NCBI GenBank assembly: GCA_034435015.1
Contig: DAOTYH010000093.1
Coordinates: forward strand, 1-26,309
Source: DAOTYH01 sp034435015
GTDB lineage: Bacteria; Chloroflexota; Anaerolineae; Aggregatilineales; UBA3940
DNA: 26,309 bases
Direction of reading: 5' to 3'
In this document: one piece after another, positions 16,277 through 23,700 of the stretch
Numbering within the stretch: the first letter of the stretch is position 1
Layout of the letters: every line of letters begins with the position of its first letter
Notes under the pieces: model-generated
What the model saw: the letters and a program-made list of their open reading frames with translations, nothing else
What the model was told of the DNA's origin: nothing
Database searches by the model: none
Program-made: the position numbers and the translations under genes

Positions 16277-17110
16277 ATGCCTGACCAACCCACTAGACCT
16301 CTCCCCGACAGAGAGAAAAAGGAAAAGCCGGGAAGCGAGATGCCAGCAGGACGTTCACTGCTCAGGCGGTTAAGGCAGACTGCGCCGCCGGGCGAGCCGC
16401 CGGTCGTGCCTCCCCCTCCTCCGCCCGGCCCTGATCCGTTCACGCTGAGCAACCTGTCCTCCATAGACCTGCCCGATGACCTCCCTGCCCCAACTGAGAC
16501 AGCGGCACGCCGGCCTGAGGAGGCCATCCAGTACCTTGAGCAGAAGATGGCCGCCGTGACCGATGAGCTGGCAAAAGGGAAGATCAATCAGGCTCAGTTT
16601 CAGGCCATCTACACACACTATTGCGAACAGCGAGCCATCATTGAACGGCTGATGACCCGTACCCCTCACACAGACGCCTGGCAGAAGGTCGCTGTTGAAG
16701 GACATACCGCCTTTCTGAGGCAACGCCATGCCGCTCAGATCAGCGGGCTGGCGCTGTTTGAGAGCCAGTCCGGCGGCCTGATCCGCACCTTCGGCACAGT
16801 GGACTTGCCGGGGGAACTGTTTCCAGGGCCAGGCCAAAAGCGGGAAGATGTCATCCCTTACTCGGAAGCAGGAGTGCGGGGGACGCAGATCGAAGGAGGA
16901 CGCTGGTTAGTGGTAGTGACAGGTGAATTCACAGTCAGCGCGGTCATCTTCACTCAAGAGCCATCAGCAGAACAGCGGCGGGCGGTCATCGAAATACACC
17001 GTGCCTTTGAACAGAACAACCGGGGCGCCCTGATGACAGGCATGATCCTGCCCGAAGCGTTCGATTATCCGCAGGCAAAATTATTTGGCGGTGAGTCGTC
17101 TCTCCGCTGA
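16277..17110 (+). CDS. Uncharacterised soluble protein with Pro-rich N-terminus
   Basis: A 277-residue protein of unrecognised function. Residues 1-30 are charged and basic; 36-53 are strongly proline-rich and probably disordered. A helical stretch (about 79-128: EEAIQYLEQKMAAV, then LAKGKINQAQFQAIYTHY) resembles a SHOCT-like short helical module. The C-terminal half (about 145-270) is alternating alpha/beta (ISGLALFESQSGGLIRTFG, GRWLVVVTGEFTVSAVIF) and reads like a profilin/roadblock-type sensor fold, which I cannot confirm. No signal peptide or membrane helix. AGAGGAAAC before ATG 16277 supports the start. It is a single-gene unit, convergent with ftsZ. Confidence 0.8.
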   Translation: MPDQPTRPLPDREKKEKPGSEMPAGRSLLRRLRQTAPPGEPPVVPPPPPPGPDPFTLSNLSSIDLPDDLPAPTETAARRPEEAIQYLEQKMAAVTDELAKGKINQAQFQAIYTHYCEQRAIIERLMTRTPHTDAWQKVAVEGHTAFLRQRHAAQISGLALFESQSGGLIRTFGTVDLPGELFPGPGQKREDVIPYSEAGVRGTQIEGGRWLVVVTGEFTVSAVIFTQEPSAEQRRAVIEIHRAFEQNNRGALMTGMILPEAFDYPQAKLFGGESSLR

Positions 17111-17133
17111 GGCCAAACCCCTCCTTTGGAATC

Positions 17134-17163
17134 AACAGGGGGCTGGCCGCTCAGCCCCCCTGT
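17134..17163. terminator. Hairpin terminator between the 277-residue protein gene and ftsZ
   Basis: ACAGGGGGCTG (17135-17145) pairs with CAGCCCCCCTGT (17152-17163) with a single bulged C and a 6-base loop. It sits midway between two convergent stops and could serve both strands. The U-runs on either side are poor, so efficiency is uncertain. Confidence 0.55.
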
Positions 17164-17201
17164 GAGACATCGTGGAGATCAGGCCGTTTGGGGTACTTCT
17201 C

Positions 17202-18338
17202 TCATTCTTGGTTCTGGTCGCGCATCCGGCGGCGCAGGAAGGTCGGTATATCCAGATTATCCTCGTAGCTGGTAGCCTGCCGCTCATCGCTCAGATTCAG
17301 ACCAGGCCGTTGCAGTTCCTGCGGCGGCACCTGCGGGATGGCCGTGAGACGCTCACCGCCAAAGCGGGCCGGACGGGCGGTTCGTATCTGCCCGAACCCG
17401 GTCGCAATCACCGTGATACGCAGGGCATCGCCCATTGACTCATCCACAACAGCGCCGAAGATGAGGTTAGCGTTAGGATCAGCCGTCTCACGGATCAGCT
17501 CGGCGGCCTGATTGACCTCATAGAGCGTCATGGAGGGGCCGCCGGTCACGTTGAACAGAATACCGCTGGCGCCATTAATCGTCACGTCGAGCAATTCATT
17601 GGTGATGGCCATCTGAGCGGCCTTGCGGGCGCGGTCTTCCCCGCTGGCCACTCCTACCGCCATCAAGGCCGCCCCTCCCTCAGCCATGATGGTACGCACA
17701 TCGGCAAAGTCCAGATTGATCAGGCCGGGCACCGTGATCAGCTCACTGATGCCCTGAATACCCTGCCGCAACACATCATCAGCCAGCTTGAACGCATCTT
17801 GCAGGCTGGCCCGCTTATCCACAATCTTCAGCAGGCGGTCATTCTGGATTACGATCAGCGTATCAACGGCGTTCTTCAGCCGTTCAACGCCCTCAGCGGC
17901 GGTGCGATCACGCTGACGGCCTTCAAATGAGAAGGGTCTGGTGACGACGGCAATGGTCAACGCCCCATTCTTCTTGGCAATGTCGGCGATGACGGGGGCC
18001 GCACCGGTGCCAGTGCCGCCGCCCAACCCTGCCGTGATGAAGGCCATGTCTGTATCGGCCAGCAACTGGTTAAGTTCCTCGCGCGATTCTTCGGCGGCCT
18101 TGCGCCCTACTTCAGGATCGCCGCCTGCGCCAAGTCCGCGTGTGACCTTCTTGCCGATCTGAATGCGGGTCTTAGCCAGCGAGGTGTCAAGGACCTGGGC
18201 ATCCGTGTTGATGGCAATGAACTCAACACCGGGCATCCCCTCTTCGATCATCCGATTGACGGCATTACTGCCGCCGCCCCCTATGCCGATCACCTTGATT
18301 GTGGCATACGATGGTTTTTCCTGAGCTGTCTGGGCCAT
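17202..18338 (-). CDS. ftsZ: Cell division protein FtsZ
   Basis: A 378-residue tubulin-like GTPase that forms the division ring at midcell. The tubulin signature GGGTGTG is at 106-112, the N-terminal GIGGGGSNAVNRM at 18-30, and the T7 catalytic loop is INLDFADV (207-214) with Asp210/Asp213. The C-terminal domain holds the NVTGG strand. After a short linker the extreme C-terminus carries DIPTFLRRR, the conserved tail that binds FtsA. GGAGA before ATG 18338 selects this start over the ATG at 18362. The gene is alone on the minus strand, some 4 kb from ftsA and pointing the other way, unlike the common ftsQ-ftsA-ftsZ order. Confidence 0.97.
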   Translation of the reverse strand: MAQTAQEKPSYATIKVIGIGGGGSNAVNRMIEEGMPGVEFIAINTDAQVLDTSLAKTRIQIGKKVTRGLGAGGDPEVGRKAAEESREELNQLLADTDMAFITAGLGGGTGTGAAPVIADIAKKNGALTIAVVTRPFSFEGRQRDRTAAEGVERLKNAVDTLIVIQNDRLLKIVDKRASLQDAFKLADDVLRQGIQGISELITVPGLINLDFADVRTIMAEGGAALMAVGVASGEDRARKAAQMAITNELLDVTINGASGILFNVTGGPSMTLYEVNQAAELIRETADPNANLIFGAVVDESMGDALRITVIATGFGQIRTARPARFGGERLTAIPQVPPQELQRPGLNLSDERQATSYEDNLDIPTFLRRRMRDQNQE

Positions 18339-18438
18339 AGGCCGATCTCCTGATTTTGTCATGCGGGCGGCTGGCAGGCTAAAACCTGCTCACCCGGCCA
18401 TTGACTGGGTTTGGTGTATATCCGCTGTTTCTGATCTT

Positions 18439-18444
18439 ATTATG
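18439..18444 (-). promoter_or_regulatory. Possible -10 of ftsZ
   Basis: CATAAT on the minus strand lies about 100 bases before ATG 18338, with TTGCGC 16 bases upstream. The leader holds a short hairpin GCAGG-N6-CCTGC (18374-18389). Both boxes are imperfect, and a tandem TTGAC pair next to it fits no better -10, so this is tentative. Confidence 0.3.
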
Positions 18445-18473
18445 GTCAAAGTCAAGATTCGCGCAACCCGGAA

Positions 18474-18557
18474 GGGGAGTAATCAGGCATCATGTTGGGG
18501 GTAAAACACCTTGCGGATTTACAAATGACTCCCCCTAGAGCATCATCAAAGGGGAGT
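18474..18557. repeat. GGGGAGT / ACTCCCC repeat set upstream of tRNA-Phe
   Basis: GGGGAGT occurs at 18474-18480 and 18551-18557, and its complement ACTCCCC at 18528-18534. The middle copy can pair with either outer copy, giving two exclusive hairpins. It lies in the roughly 350-base gap between ftsZ and the tRNA gene, which otherwise holds only promoter elements. Confidence 0.35.
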
Positions 18558-18645
18558 GCTCAAAAGGGTGGACATGGTGTTAACGGGTCAGGCGATTTTA
18601 GCCCTTCATATCCATTCTGTTAGCCACTCCCTCATCAAAGTTTTT

Positions 18646-18675
18646 TTGACAGCCAAGCACTATAGGATATAAAAT
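18646..18675 (+). promoter_or_regulatory. Promoter of tRNA-Phe
   Basis: A perfect TTGACA (18646-18651) is followed 16 bases later by TATAAA (18668-18673) or 18 bases later by TAAAAT (18670-18675). Transcription would start just before the tRNA at 18686. This is the only consensus -35 in the window. Confidence 0.7.
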
Positions 18676-18685
18676 ACACTCGCAG

Positions 18686-18758
18686 GCCGAGGTAGCTCAG
18701 TTGGTAGAGCATATGACTGAAAATCATAGGGTCCCCAGTTCAAGTCTGGGCCTCGGCA
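18686..18758 (+). tRNA. tRNA-Phe (GAA)
   Basis: A complete 73-base cloverleaf: acceptor GCCGAGG/CCTCGGC, D arm GCTC...GAGC, anticodon stem TATGA/TCATA with loop CTGAAAA (anticodon GAA at 18719-18721), variable GGGTC, T stem CCCAG/CTGGG with loop TTCAAGT, discriminator A at 18758. The 3' CCA is not encoded and must be added. It is a single gene between divergent ftsZ and ddl. Confidence 0.97.
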
Positions 18759-18769
18759 CTCGGTGGGAT

Positions 18770-18797
18770 GCCGCATTCAATGCGGCGTTCTTCGTTT
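18770..18797 (+). terminator. Terminator after tRNA-Phe
   Basis: GCCGCAT-TCA-ATGCGGC (18770-18786) is a perfect 7-bp stem with a 3-base loop, followed by GTTCTTCGTTT. It starts 12 bases past the tRNA. Confidence 0.65.
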
Positions 18798-19173
18798 ATG
18801 CGGCTCTGAGCAGGCCTTCCCATCTGCCGGCTTGGGGCCGTCCGTCAACCGGAGCAATCTTTGCTTGACCCCTTACATCCTCTGCGAGGCATTGCCGACA
18901 GCCTTCTCTCTCACCCTACCCTTCCCTGCCTGCCGATGGGATCAGTCAGTGCGGGGAGAACATCAGCCCTGCTCAACATGGTAGCTGAACAGCTCAGGCA
19001 GTGGTATCTTTGTACTGATACTCGGCTTGTTGCTGGCCGTTTGACTGCCTCCTTTTTAGGAAATGATTGTGTTTTCTCCGGCTGTTATACAGGTCGTCGA
19101 AAAGCCGTTTTTGGAATGGAAGACTTCCCCGCATCCGGCCTGACACGGGGAACATCACACAGAAAGGTGAAAG
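18798..19173 (+). other. Long non-coding gap before ddl
   Basis: About 375 bases with no credible gene on either strand. A weak -10-like TTATAC lies at 19086-19091, about 80 bases before the ddl ATG, without a good -35. The stretch around 19050-19110 is richer in A/T than its surroundings. Short open frames here lack Shine-Dalgarno sequences and look compositionally random. Confidence 0.4.
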
Positions 19174-20307
19174 ATGACCGGCAATACGAAACGCATCCGG
19201 GTCGGCATCATTTTTGGGGGGCGCAGTGGCGAGCATGAAGTCTCACTGCGTTCGGCCCGTTCCATCATGGATGCCATTGACAAAGACAAATACGAGGTAT
19301 TACCCATCGGCATCACCAAAGAGGGGCGCTGGCTCGCGGGGGGCGACCCGTGGAAGGCTCTCGTCTCCGGTGAAGCAGGCAGTCGCCCTGCCGCCCTGCT
19401 TGGCGAGCCGGGCAGTCGTGCTGTGAAAGCCATCGAGGCCCCCTCCGGCGAGAGTTCCGCCATGAGCCTGCACGACATCGCTACTGTAGACGTGATCTTC
19501 CCGGTCATGCATGGTCCATACGGCGAGGACGGGACAATTCAGGGCCTGCTGGAGCTGGCCGATATTCCTTATGTCGGTGCGGGGGTAGTCGGCTCAGCAG
19601 TGGGCATGGACAAGGCCATTTTCAAGGCCGTCATGACAGCACACGGTATCCCTGTCCTGCCTCACCAATTGGTACTGCGCTCGGAATGGGAGGCCGACCG
19701 CGAGAGCGTCATTGCCAGAGCCGAGTCCTCGCTGAGCTACCCGATGTTTGTCAAACCGGCCAATTTGGGCAGTAGCGTAGGGATCAGCCGCGCCGCCGAC
19801 CGCGCCGGCCTGACCGCCGCGCTGGACGAAGCCGCCCGTTACGACCGCCGCCTGCTGATCGAGCAGGGTATCCCAGCCCGCGAGATCGAGGTCAGCGTGC
19901 TGGGCAACGAAAATCCAATCGCCTCCATCCCCGGCGAGGTGATCCCCGGCGATGTGTTCTACTCGTATGCTGACAAGTACCTCAGGAACGACGCCCAGCT
20001 TGTCATCCCTGCTCCGCTGGACGAGAACATGGTTCGGCAGGTTCAGCAGACGGCAATCCGGGCCTTCAAGGCTATTGACTGTGCCGGGCTGGCCCGTGCC
20101 GATTTTCTGCTCGACAAGCAAACCGGCCAGTTGTGGATGAACGAGCTGAATACGATCCCCGGCTTCACCTCGATCAGCATGTATCCCAAGCTGTGGGAGG
20201 CCAGCGGCATCCCCTACCCCGAATTGATTGACCGCCTGATCCAGCTTGCGCTGGAGCGCCATGCGGACAGGCAACGCAACAAGACCACCTACGAGCCGGA
20301 AGCATGA
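19174..20307 (+). CDS. ddl: D-alanine--D-alanine ligase
   Basis: A 377-residue ATP-grasp enzyme that joins two D-alanines for peptidoglycan precursor synthesis in the cytoplasm. Motifs: GGRSGEHEVS at 15-24 (first D-Ala site Glu), HGPYGEDG at 113-120, ATP-grasp KPANLGSSVG at 194-203, omega-loop FYSYADKY at 262-269, Arg308 and the metal-binding NELNTIPGFT at 323-332. The tyrosine in the omega loop and the lack of a VanA-type His there favour D-Ala-D-Ala over D-Ala-D-Lac. It is longer than the shorter E. coli paralogue because of an insertion at about 55-95. AAAGGTGAAAG before the ATG supports the start. Its TGA overlaps the ftsQ ATG by four bases (ATGA), so ftsQ is coupled to it. Confidence 0.96.
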   Translation: MTGNTKRIRVGIIFGGRSGEHEVSLRSARSIMDAIDKDKYEVLPIGITKEGRWLAGGDPWKALVSGEAGSRPAALLGEPGSRAVKAIEAPSGESSAMSLHDIATVDVIFPVMHGPYGEDGTIQGLLELADIPYVGAGVVGSAVGMDKAIFKAVMTAHGIPVLPHQLVLRSEWEADRESVIARAESSLSYPMFVKPANLGSSVGISRAADRAGLTAALDEAARYDRRLLIEQGIPAREIEVSVLGNENPIASIPGEVIPGDVFYSYADKYLRNDAQLVIPAPLDENMVRQVQQTAIRAFKAIDCAGLARADFLLDKQTGQLWMNELNTIPGFTSISMYPKLWEASGIPYPELIDRLIQLALERHADRQRNKTTYEPEA

Positions 20308-21113
20308 CACCTCACGCCCGCCCGCGCCGCCCCCCCGCCAGTCAGCCTGCCGTCCGCAGGCGGGGTCAGTTTGGAATCCGAGTGCCGCTGTCCAGCGGCT
20401 TCAACTGGCGCTGGATCAGCGGGGCGCTGGCGCTGGTGCTGATCGGAGCAGGTATCTTCATTTTCACCAGTCCCCTGTTCCGCGTCACACAGGCCGAGAT
20501 CGGCGGGCTACAATACGTCCCTGCCGAGGAGGTGTTCACCGCCAGCGGCGTGGCAGGCCGGCACATTCTGATGATTGATCCGACAGAAGTCTCCGAGCAG
20601 GTAACGGCCTCGCCCAGCTTCGACTCGGTGCAGGTATGGATCGGATGGCCTGCCCGTGTGGTGATCGTAGTACGAGAACGTGAACCAGCGCTGGTCTGGG
20701 AGCAGGGAGGCAACCGCTACTGGGTGGACGTTAACGGCAACCTGATGGTTATGCGCCGTGATCTGCCCAATTTAGTACGAGTGATCAACGAGGGGGAGGC
20801 AATCCCCTTCCAGTGCCCTGGCCCCGCCTGTACTGACGAGAATCGGGTGACCATTGACCCGGCGGTAGTGCTGGGCACACAACAGCTCAAAACACTGCGC
20901 CCGAATATAGACGTGCTATACTATGATCCGGTACATGGCCTGAGTTATCAGGATGGGCGCGGGTGGCGGGCATACTTCGGTGTAGGCATCAATATGGGCC
21001 TTAAGCTGGCTATCTACGAGACGCTGGTAGCCAATCTGGTATCACGCGGCGTCCAGCCCATTTACATTGATGTCAGCGACCCGGATGCGCCGTTCTACCG
21101 TGTGGTGCGCTAA
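20304..21113 (+). CDS. ftsQ: Cell division protein FtsQ/DivIB
   Basis: A 269-residue bitopic membrane protein of the divisome that links early and late division proteins. Layout: basic Arg/Pro-rich cytoplasmic tail (1-34), one membrane helix (about 37-55), POTRA domain (about 57-127: FRVTQAEIGGLQYVPAEEVF, GRHILMIDPTEVSEQV, then VREREPALVWEQGG), and the FtsQ beta domain (about 128-269, with YWVDVNGNLM and a final YIDVSDPDAPFYRVV). A short insertion with two cysteines (PGPACTDEN region, about 170-178) sits in the outer domain and could form a disulfide. It starts inside the ddl stop and ends 49 bases before fabF. Confidence 0.92.
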   Translation: MTPHARPRRPPASQPAVRRRGQFGIRVPLSSGFNWRWISGALALVLIGAGIFIFTSPLFRVTQAEIGGLQYVPAEEVFTASGVAGRHILMIDPTEVSEQVTASPSFDSVQVWIGWPARVVIVVREREPALVWEQGGNRYWVDVNGNLMVMRRDLPNLVRVINEGEAIPFQCPGPACTDENRVTIDPAVVLGTQQLKTLRPNIDVLYYDPVHGLSYQDGRGWRAYFGVGINMGLKLAIYETLVANLVSRGVQPIYIDVSDPDAPFYRVVR

Positions 21114-21162
21114 GCCGTGCCTTCTGTGAACAGATATATCCTTAGCCTTGGAGAAACAAGCC

Positions 21163-22416
21163 GTGGAACTTGAGCGGTACGGACACCCTCGTGTGGTGAT
21201 CACCGGCCTGGCGGCACTAACCCCGCTAGGGACTTTCCCTGCCTTTTGGGAGGGTATCAAGGCCGGACGCTCCGGCATTCGGCGCATCCGCAGTTTTGAC
21301 GCCAGCCATCTGAATGTTCAGATCGCGGGCGAGGTGGACTTCAACCCGACTGATTACCTTGACTTCAAAGAAGCACGGCGGATGGCCCGTGCCTCGCAGA
21401 TGGCACAGGCAGCGGCGCGAATGGCCATGCAGGATGCCGGCCTGACCTATGAGGTGCTGGAAGCTGAGACCGAGCGCGTGGCCGTGTCCATCGGGACGGC
21501 ACAGGGCGGGTACGAGGTTGCCTCTCACAGCAACGTGGAGTATAAGCTTTCAGGCCGCAAACCCAATCCCTTCGCGCTGATCAACGCCCTGCCTAACATG
21601 CCCGGCCACTACGTAAGCTGTGAGACACATGCCACCGGCCCCCTCCTCACGGTAGTGACCGGCTGTGCCAGCAGTACGCACAGCATCGGCGAAGGGATGG
21701 AGATGATCCGGCAGGGGCGGGCTGATGTCGTCTTCGCAGGCGGTGTGGAGGCGTTGATTCAAGACTATGTGCTGGCCGCTCTGGATGCCATGACGGCCCT
21801 TGCCACAGGCTACAACGACAATCCGGAGGCCGCCAGCCGTCCATTCGATGCCGACCGGTGCGGTTTTGCTTACAGCGAAGGGGCGGCTATGCTGGTGCTG
21901 GAGTCGCTGGAGCACGCCCTCAAACGATCAGCGCGCATCTACGCCGAGGCGCTGGGCTGGGGAGCCTCAGCAGACGCCTTCCACGTGACCGCGCCCGACA
22001 GCGAGGGAAAGGGCGCTCAGAAAGCCATCCGCCGTGCGCTGGAAGACGCCCGCCTTAACCCAGAAGATATTGATTACATCAACGCGCACGGTACTTCGAC
22101 CAAGCTCAACGACGCCATCGAGACGCTGGCCATTAAGCGGGTGTTTGGCGGCTACGCCTATAAAGTCCCTGTCAGCTCGACCAAAAGCATGATCGGGCAC
22201 TGCTTAGGCGGGTCCGGTGCCATTGAGGCAGTGGTCAGCGTGATGGCTCTAGTTGAACAGGTTGCCCCGCCGACTATCAACTACACCACCCCTGACCCGG
22301 AATGTGATCTGGATTACGTTCCCAACGCCGCGCGTGATCTGAAAATTGGGGCTATACTGTCCAACAGCTTTGGATTTGGCGGGCAGAATGCCTGCCTTGT
22401 GCTGGGTAGAATATAA
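21163..22416 (+). CDS. fabF: Beta-ketoacyl-ACP synthase II (FabF-type)
   Basis: A 417-residue condensing enzyme that extends acyl-ACP with malonyl-ACP in fatty acid synthesis. The thiolase-fold triad is complete: Cys168 in VVTGCASSTHS, His309 in NAHGTSTK and His346 in KSMIGHCLGGSGA, with Lys341. The C-terminal SNSFGFGGQNACLVL carries the gatekeeper loop of the KAS II group. I chose GTG 21163, preceded by GGAG; an in-frame TTG lies five codons upstream at 21148. Length fits FabF. It sits between ftsQ and ftsA, an unusual place for a lipid gene, with 49- and 30-base gaps, so it is probably co-transcribed with the division genes. Other beta-ketoacyl synthases (such as polyketide ones) are possible but less likely given the lone, single-domain form. 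Confidence 0.93.
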   Translation: MELERYGHPRVVITGLAALTPLGTFPAFWEGIKAGRSGIRRIRSFDASHLNVQIAGEVDFNPTDYLDFKEARRMARASQMAQAAARMAMQDAGLTYEVLEAETERVAVSIGTAQGGYEVASHSNVEYKLSGRKPNPFALINALPNMPGHYVSCETHATGPLLTVVTGCASSTHSIGEGMEMIRQGRADVVFAGGVEALIQDYVLAALDAMTALATGYNDNPEAASRPFDADRCGFAYSEGAAMLVLESLEHALKRSARIYAEALGWGASADAFHVTAPDSEGKGAQKAIRRALEDARLNPEDIDYINAHGTSTKLNDAIETLAIKRVFGGYAYKVPVSSTKSMIGHCLGGSGAIEAVVSVMALVEQVAPPTINYTTPDPECDLDYVPNAARDLKIGAILSNSFGFGGQNACLVLGRI

Positions 22417-22446
22417 AACTCTGAGATTGTAACAGACAGGTGATCA

Positions 22447-23694
22447 GTGGGTTCTGAGCGCATTGTTGTAGGGCTGGATGTCGGGACGACAAAGGTCTGC
22501 ACTCTGGTTGGTGAGGTGGATGCCAGAGGCCGTATCCGTGTGCTGGGCTACGGTGTTGAGCCGTCCCAGGGGATGCATCGCGGCACAGTGATTGACGTGG
22601 CGCTGGCCACTGAAGCCATCCGCGCCTCGAAACGTCAGGCCGAACGCATCTCCAACTATGAGATCGGGCGGGCGTATGTCAGTGTGGCGGGCAAGCACAT
22701 CCTCTCGATCAACAGCCGGGGCGTGACCGGCCTCAACCCGTCACGGGGTGTGGTTACAACCGAGGATGTAGAGCGGGCACTTCAGGCGGCACGCGCCATT
22801 GCCCTCCCGCACAACCGCGAGGTCCTGCATGTCATCCCGCGCACCTTCACACTGGACGGACAAGAGGGCATCAAGAACCCGCTTGGCCTGCACGCCTACC
22901 GTCTGGAAGTCGAAGCGCACATCATCACAGCGGCCTCATCTTCCTTGCTCAACTTGGAGAAGTGCGTCAACGATGCCGGCATGGGCGTGGATCGCTTCGT
23001 GCTGAACCAGCTCGCCAGCGCCGAGGTGGTCCTGACCGATGCAGAACGCGAGTCGGGCGTGGTCGTCATTGATATTGGCGGCGGGACAACCGACGTAGCC
23101 GTCTTCATCGAGGGGACCGTTTGGCATACGGCGGTGATCGAGGTGGGCGGCAACCACATCACCAGCGACATTGCGCACGTCCTGCACCTGCCGCCCGACG
23201 AAGCTGAACGGGTCAAGATCGAGTACGGCAACGCCGCCCCTTCGGAGGTGCCCCCCGATGAGGTCATCACCGTACAGCCTTTCGGCGAGAATATGCCCAC
23301 CCAGATACTGGCTTATGATCTAGCCTGCATCATCGAAGCACGGGTAGACGAGATTTTCACGCTGGTTATGCAGGAGATCAAACGCTCCGGCTACGACGGC
23401 CTGTTGCCGGCAGGCGTTGTCCTGACGGGCGGCACAGCGGCGCTCAAGAACATCCGGCAGAGCGCCAGCCGGGTGATGCACCTGCCGGCACGTGTGGCTC
23501 AGCCTGAAGATTTGACCGGTCTGGTAGATAAAATTCGGGGGCCGGCCTATTCAACCGGTGCGGGGTTACTGCGCTTTGCCCGCCGCATTGACACCGGCAC
23601 TGACATCAGCAGTAGGCCGCAACGTCCGCGCGGTGAAGGCCCCAATCTTGGCAAAGCACTGACCGACTTTCTAGGGCGCCTGCTCCCAGACTAA
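22447..23694 (+). CDS. ftsA: Cell division protein FtsA
   Basis: A 415-residue actin-like ATPase that tethers FtsZ to the membrane. Phosphate-1 loop GLDVGTTKVCTLVG is at 9-22 and phosphate-2 loop VIDIGGGTTDVAVF at 207-220; the 1C (SHS2) domain spans about 85-165 (YVSVAGKHILSINS onward). A late TGGTAALKNI is the adenosine loop. The last 16 residues (NLGKALTDFLGRLLPD) form an amphipathic helix suited to membrane binding. GTG 22447 is preceded by AGGTGATCA. It follows fabF by 30 bases; its stop lies six bases from the stop of convergent folC, with no hairpin between them. FtsZ, its partner, is encoded on the other strand 4 kb away. Confidence 0.95.
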   Translation: MGSERIVVGLDVGTTKVCTLVGEVDARGRIRVLGYGVEPSQGMHRGTVIDVALATEAIRASKRQAERISNYEIGRAYVSVAGKHILSINSRGVTGLNPSRGVVTTEDVERALQAARAIALPHNREVLHVIPRTFTLDGQEGIKNPLGLHAYRLEVEAHIITAASSSLLNLEKCVNDAGMGVDRFVLNQLASAEVVLTDAERESGVVVIDIGGGTTDVAVFIEGTVWHTAVIEVGGNHITSDIAHVLHLPPDEAERVKIEYGNAAPSEVPPDEVITVQPFGENMPTQILAYDLACIIEARVDEIFTLVMQEIKRSGYDGLLPAGVVLTGGTAALKNIRQSASRVMHLPARVAQPEDLTGLVDKIRGPAYSTGAGLLRFARRIDTGTDISSRPQRPRGEGPNLGKALTDFLGRLLPD

Positions 23695-23700
23695 GATTCC

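Noticed and set aside
18759..18800. T-box-like GGTGGGATGCCGC after the tRNA
   Set aside because: It lacks the T-box specifier and antiterminator layout and is explained as the tRNA terminator.
18763..19238. Two plus-strand frames (73 and 125 codons) before ddl
   Set aside because: No Shine-Dalgarno, random-looking composition, and the longer one overlaps the ddl start in another frame.
19174..20307. VanA-type D-Ala-D-Lac ligase
   Set aside because: The omega loop carries Tyr-rich FYSYADKY rather than the His-containing loop, and no vanH/vanX-like neighbour is present.
22426..22434. TGTTACAAT on the minus strand between fabF and ftsA
   Set aside because: It matches the extended -10 pattern but points into fabF antisense with no gene or terminator to serve; likely chance.
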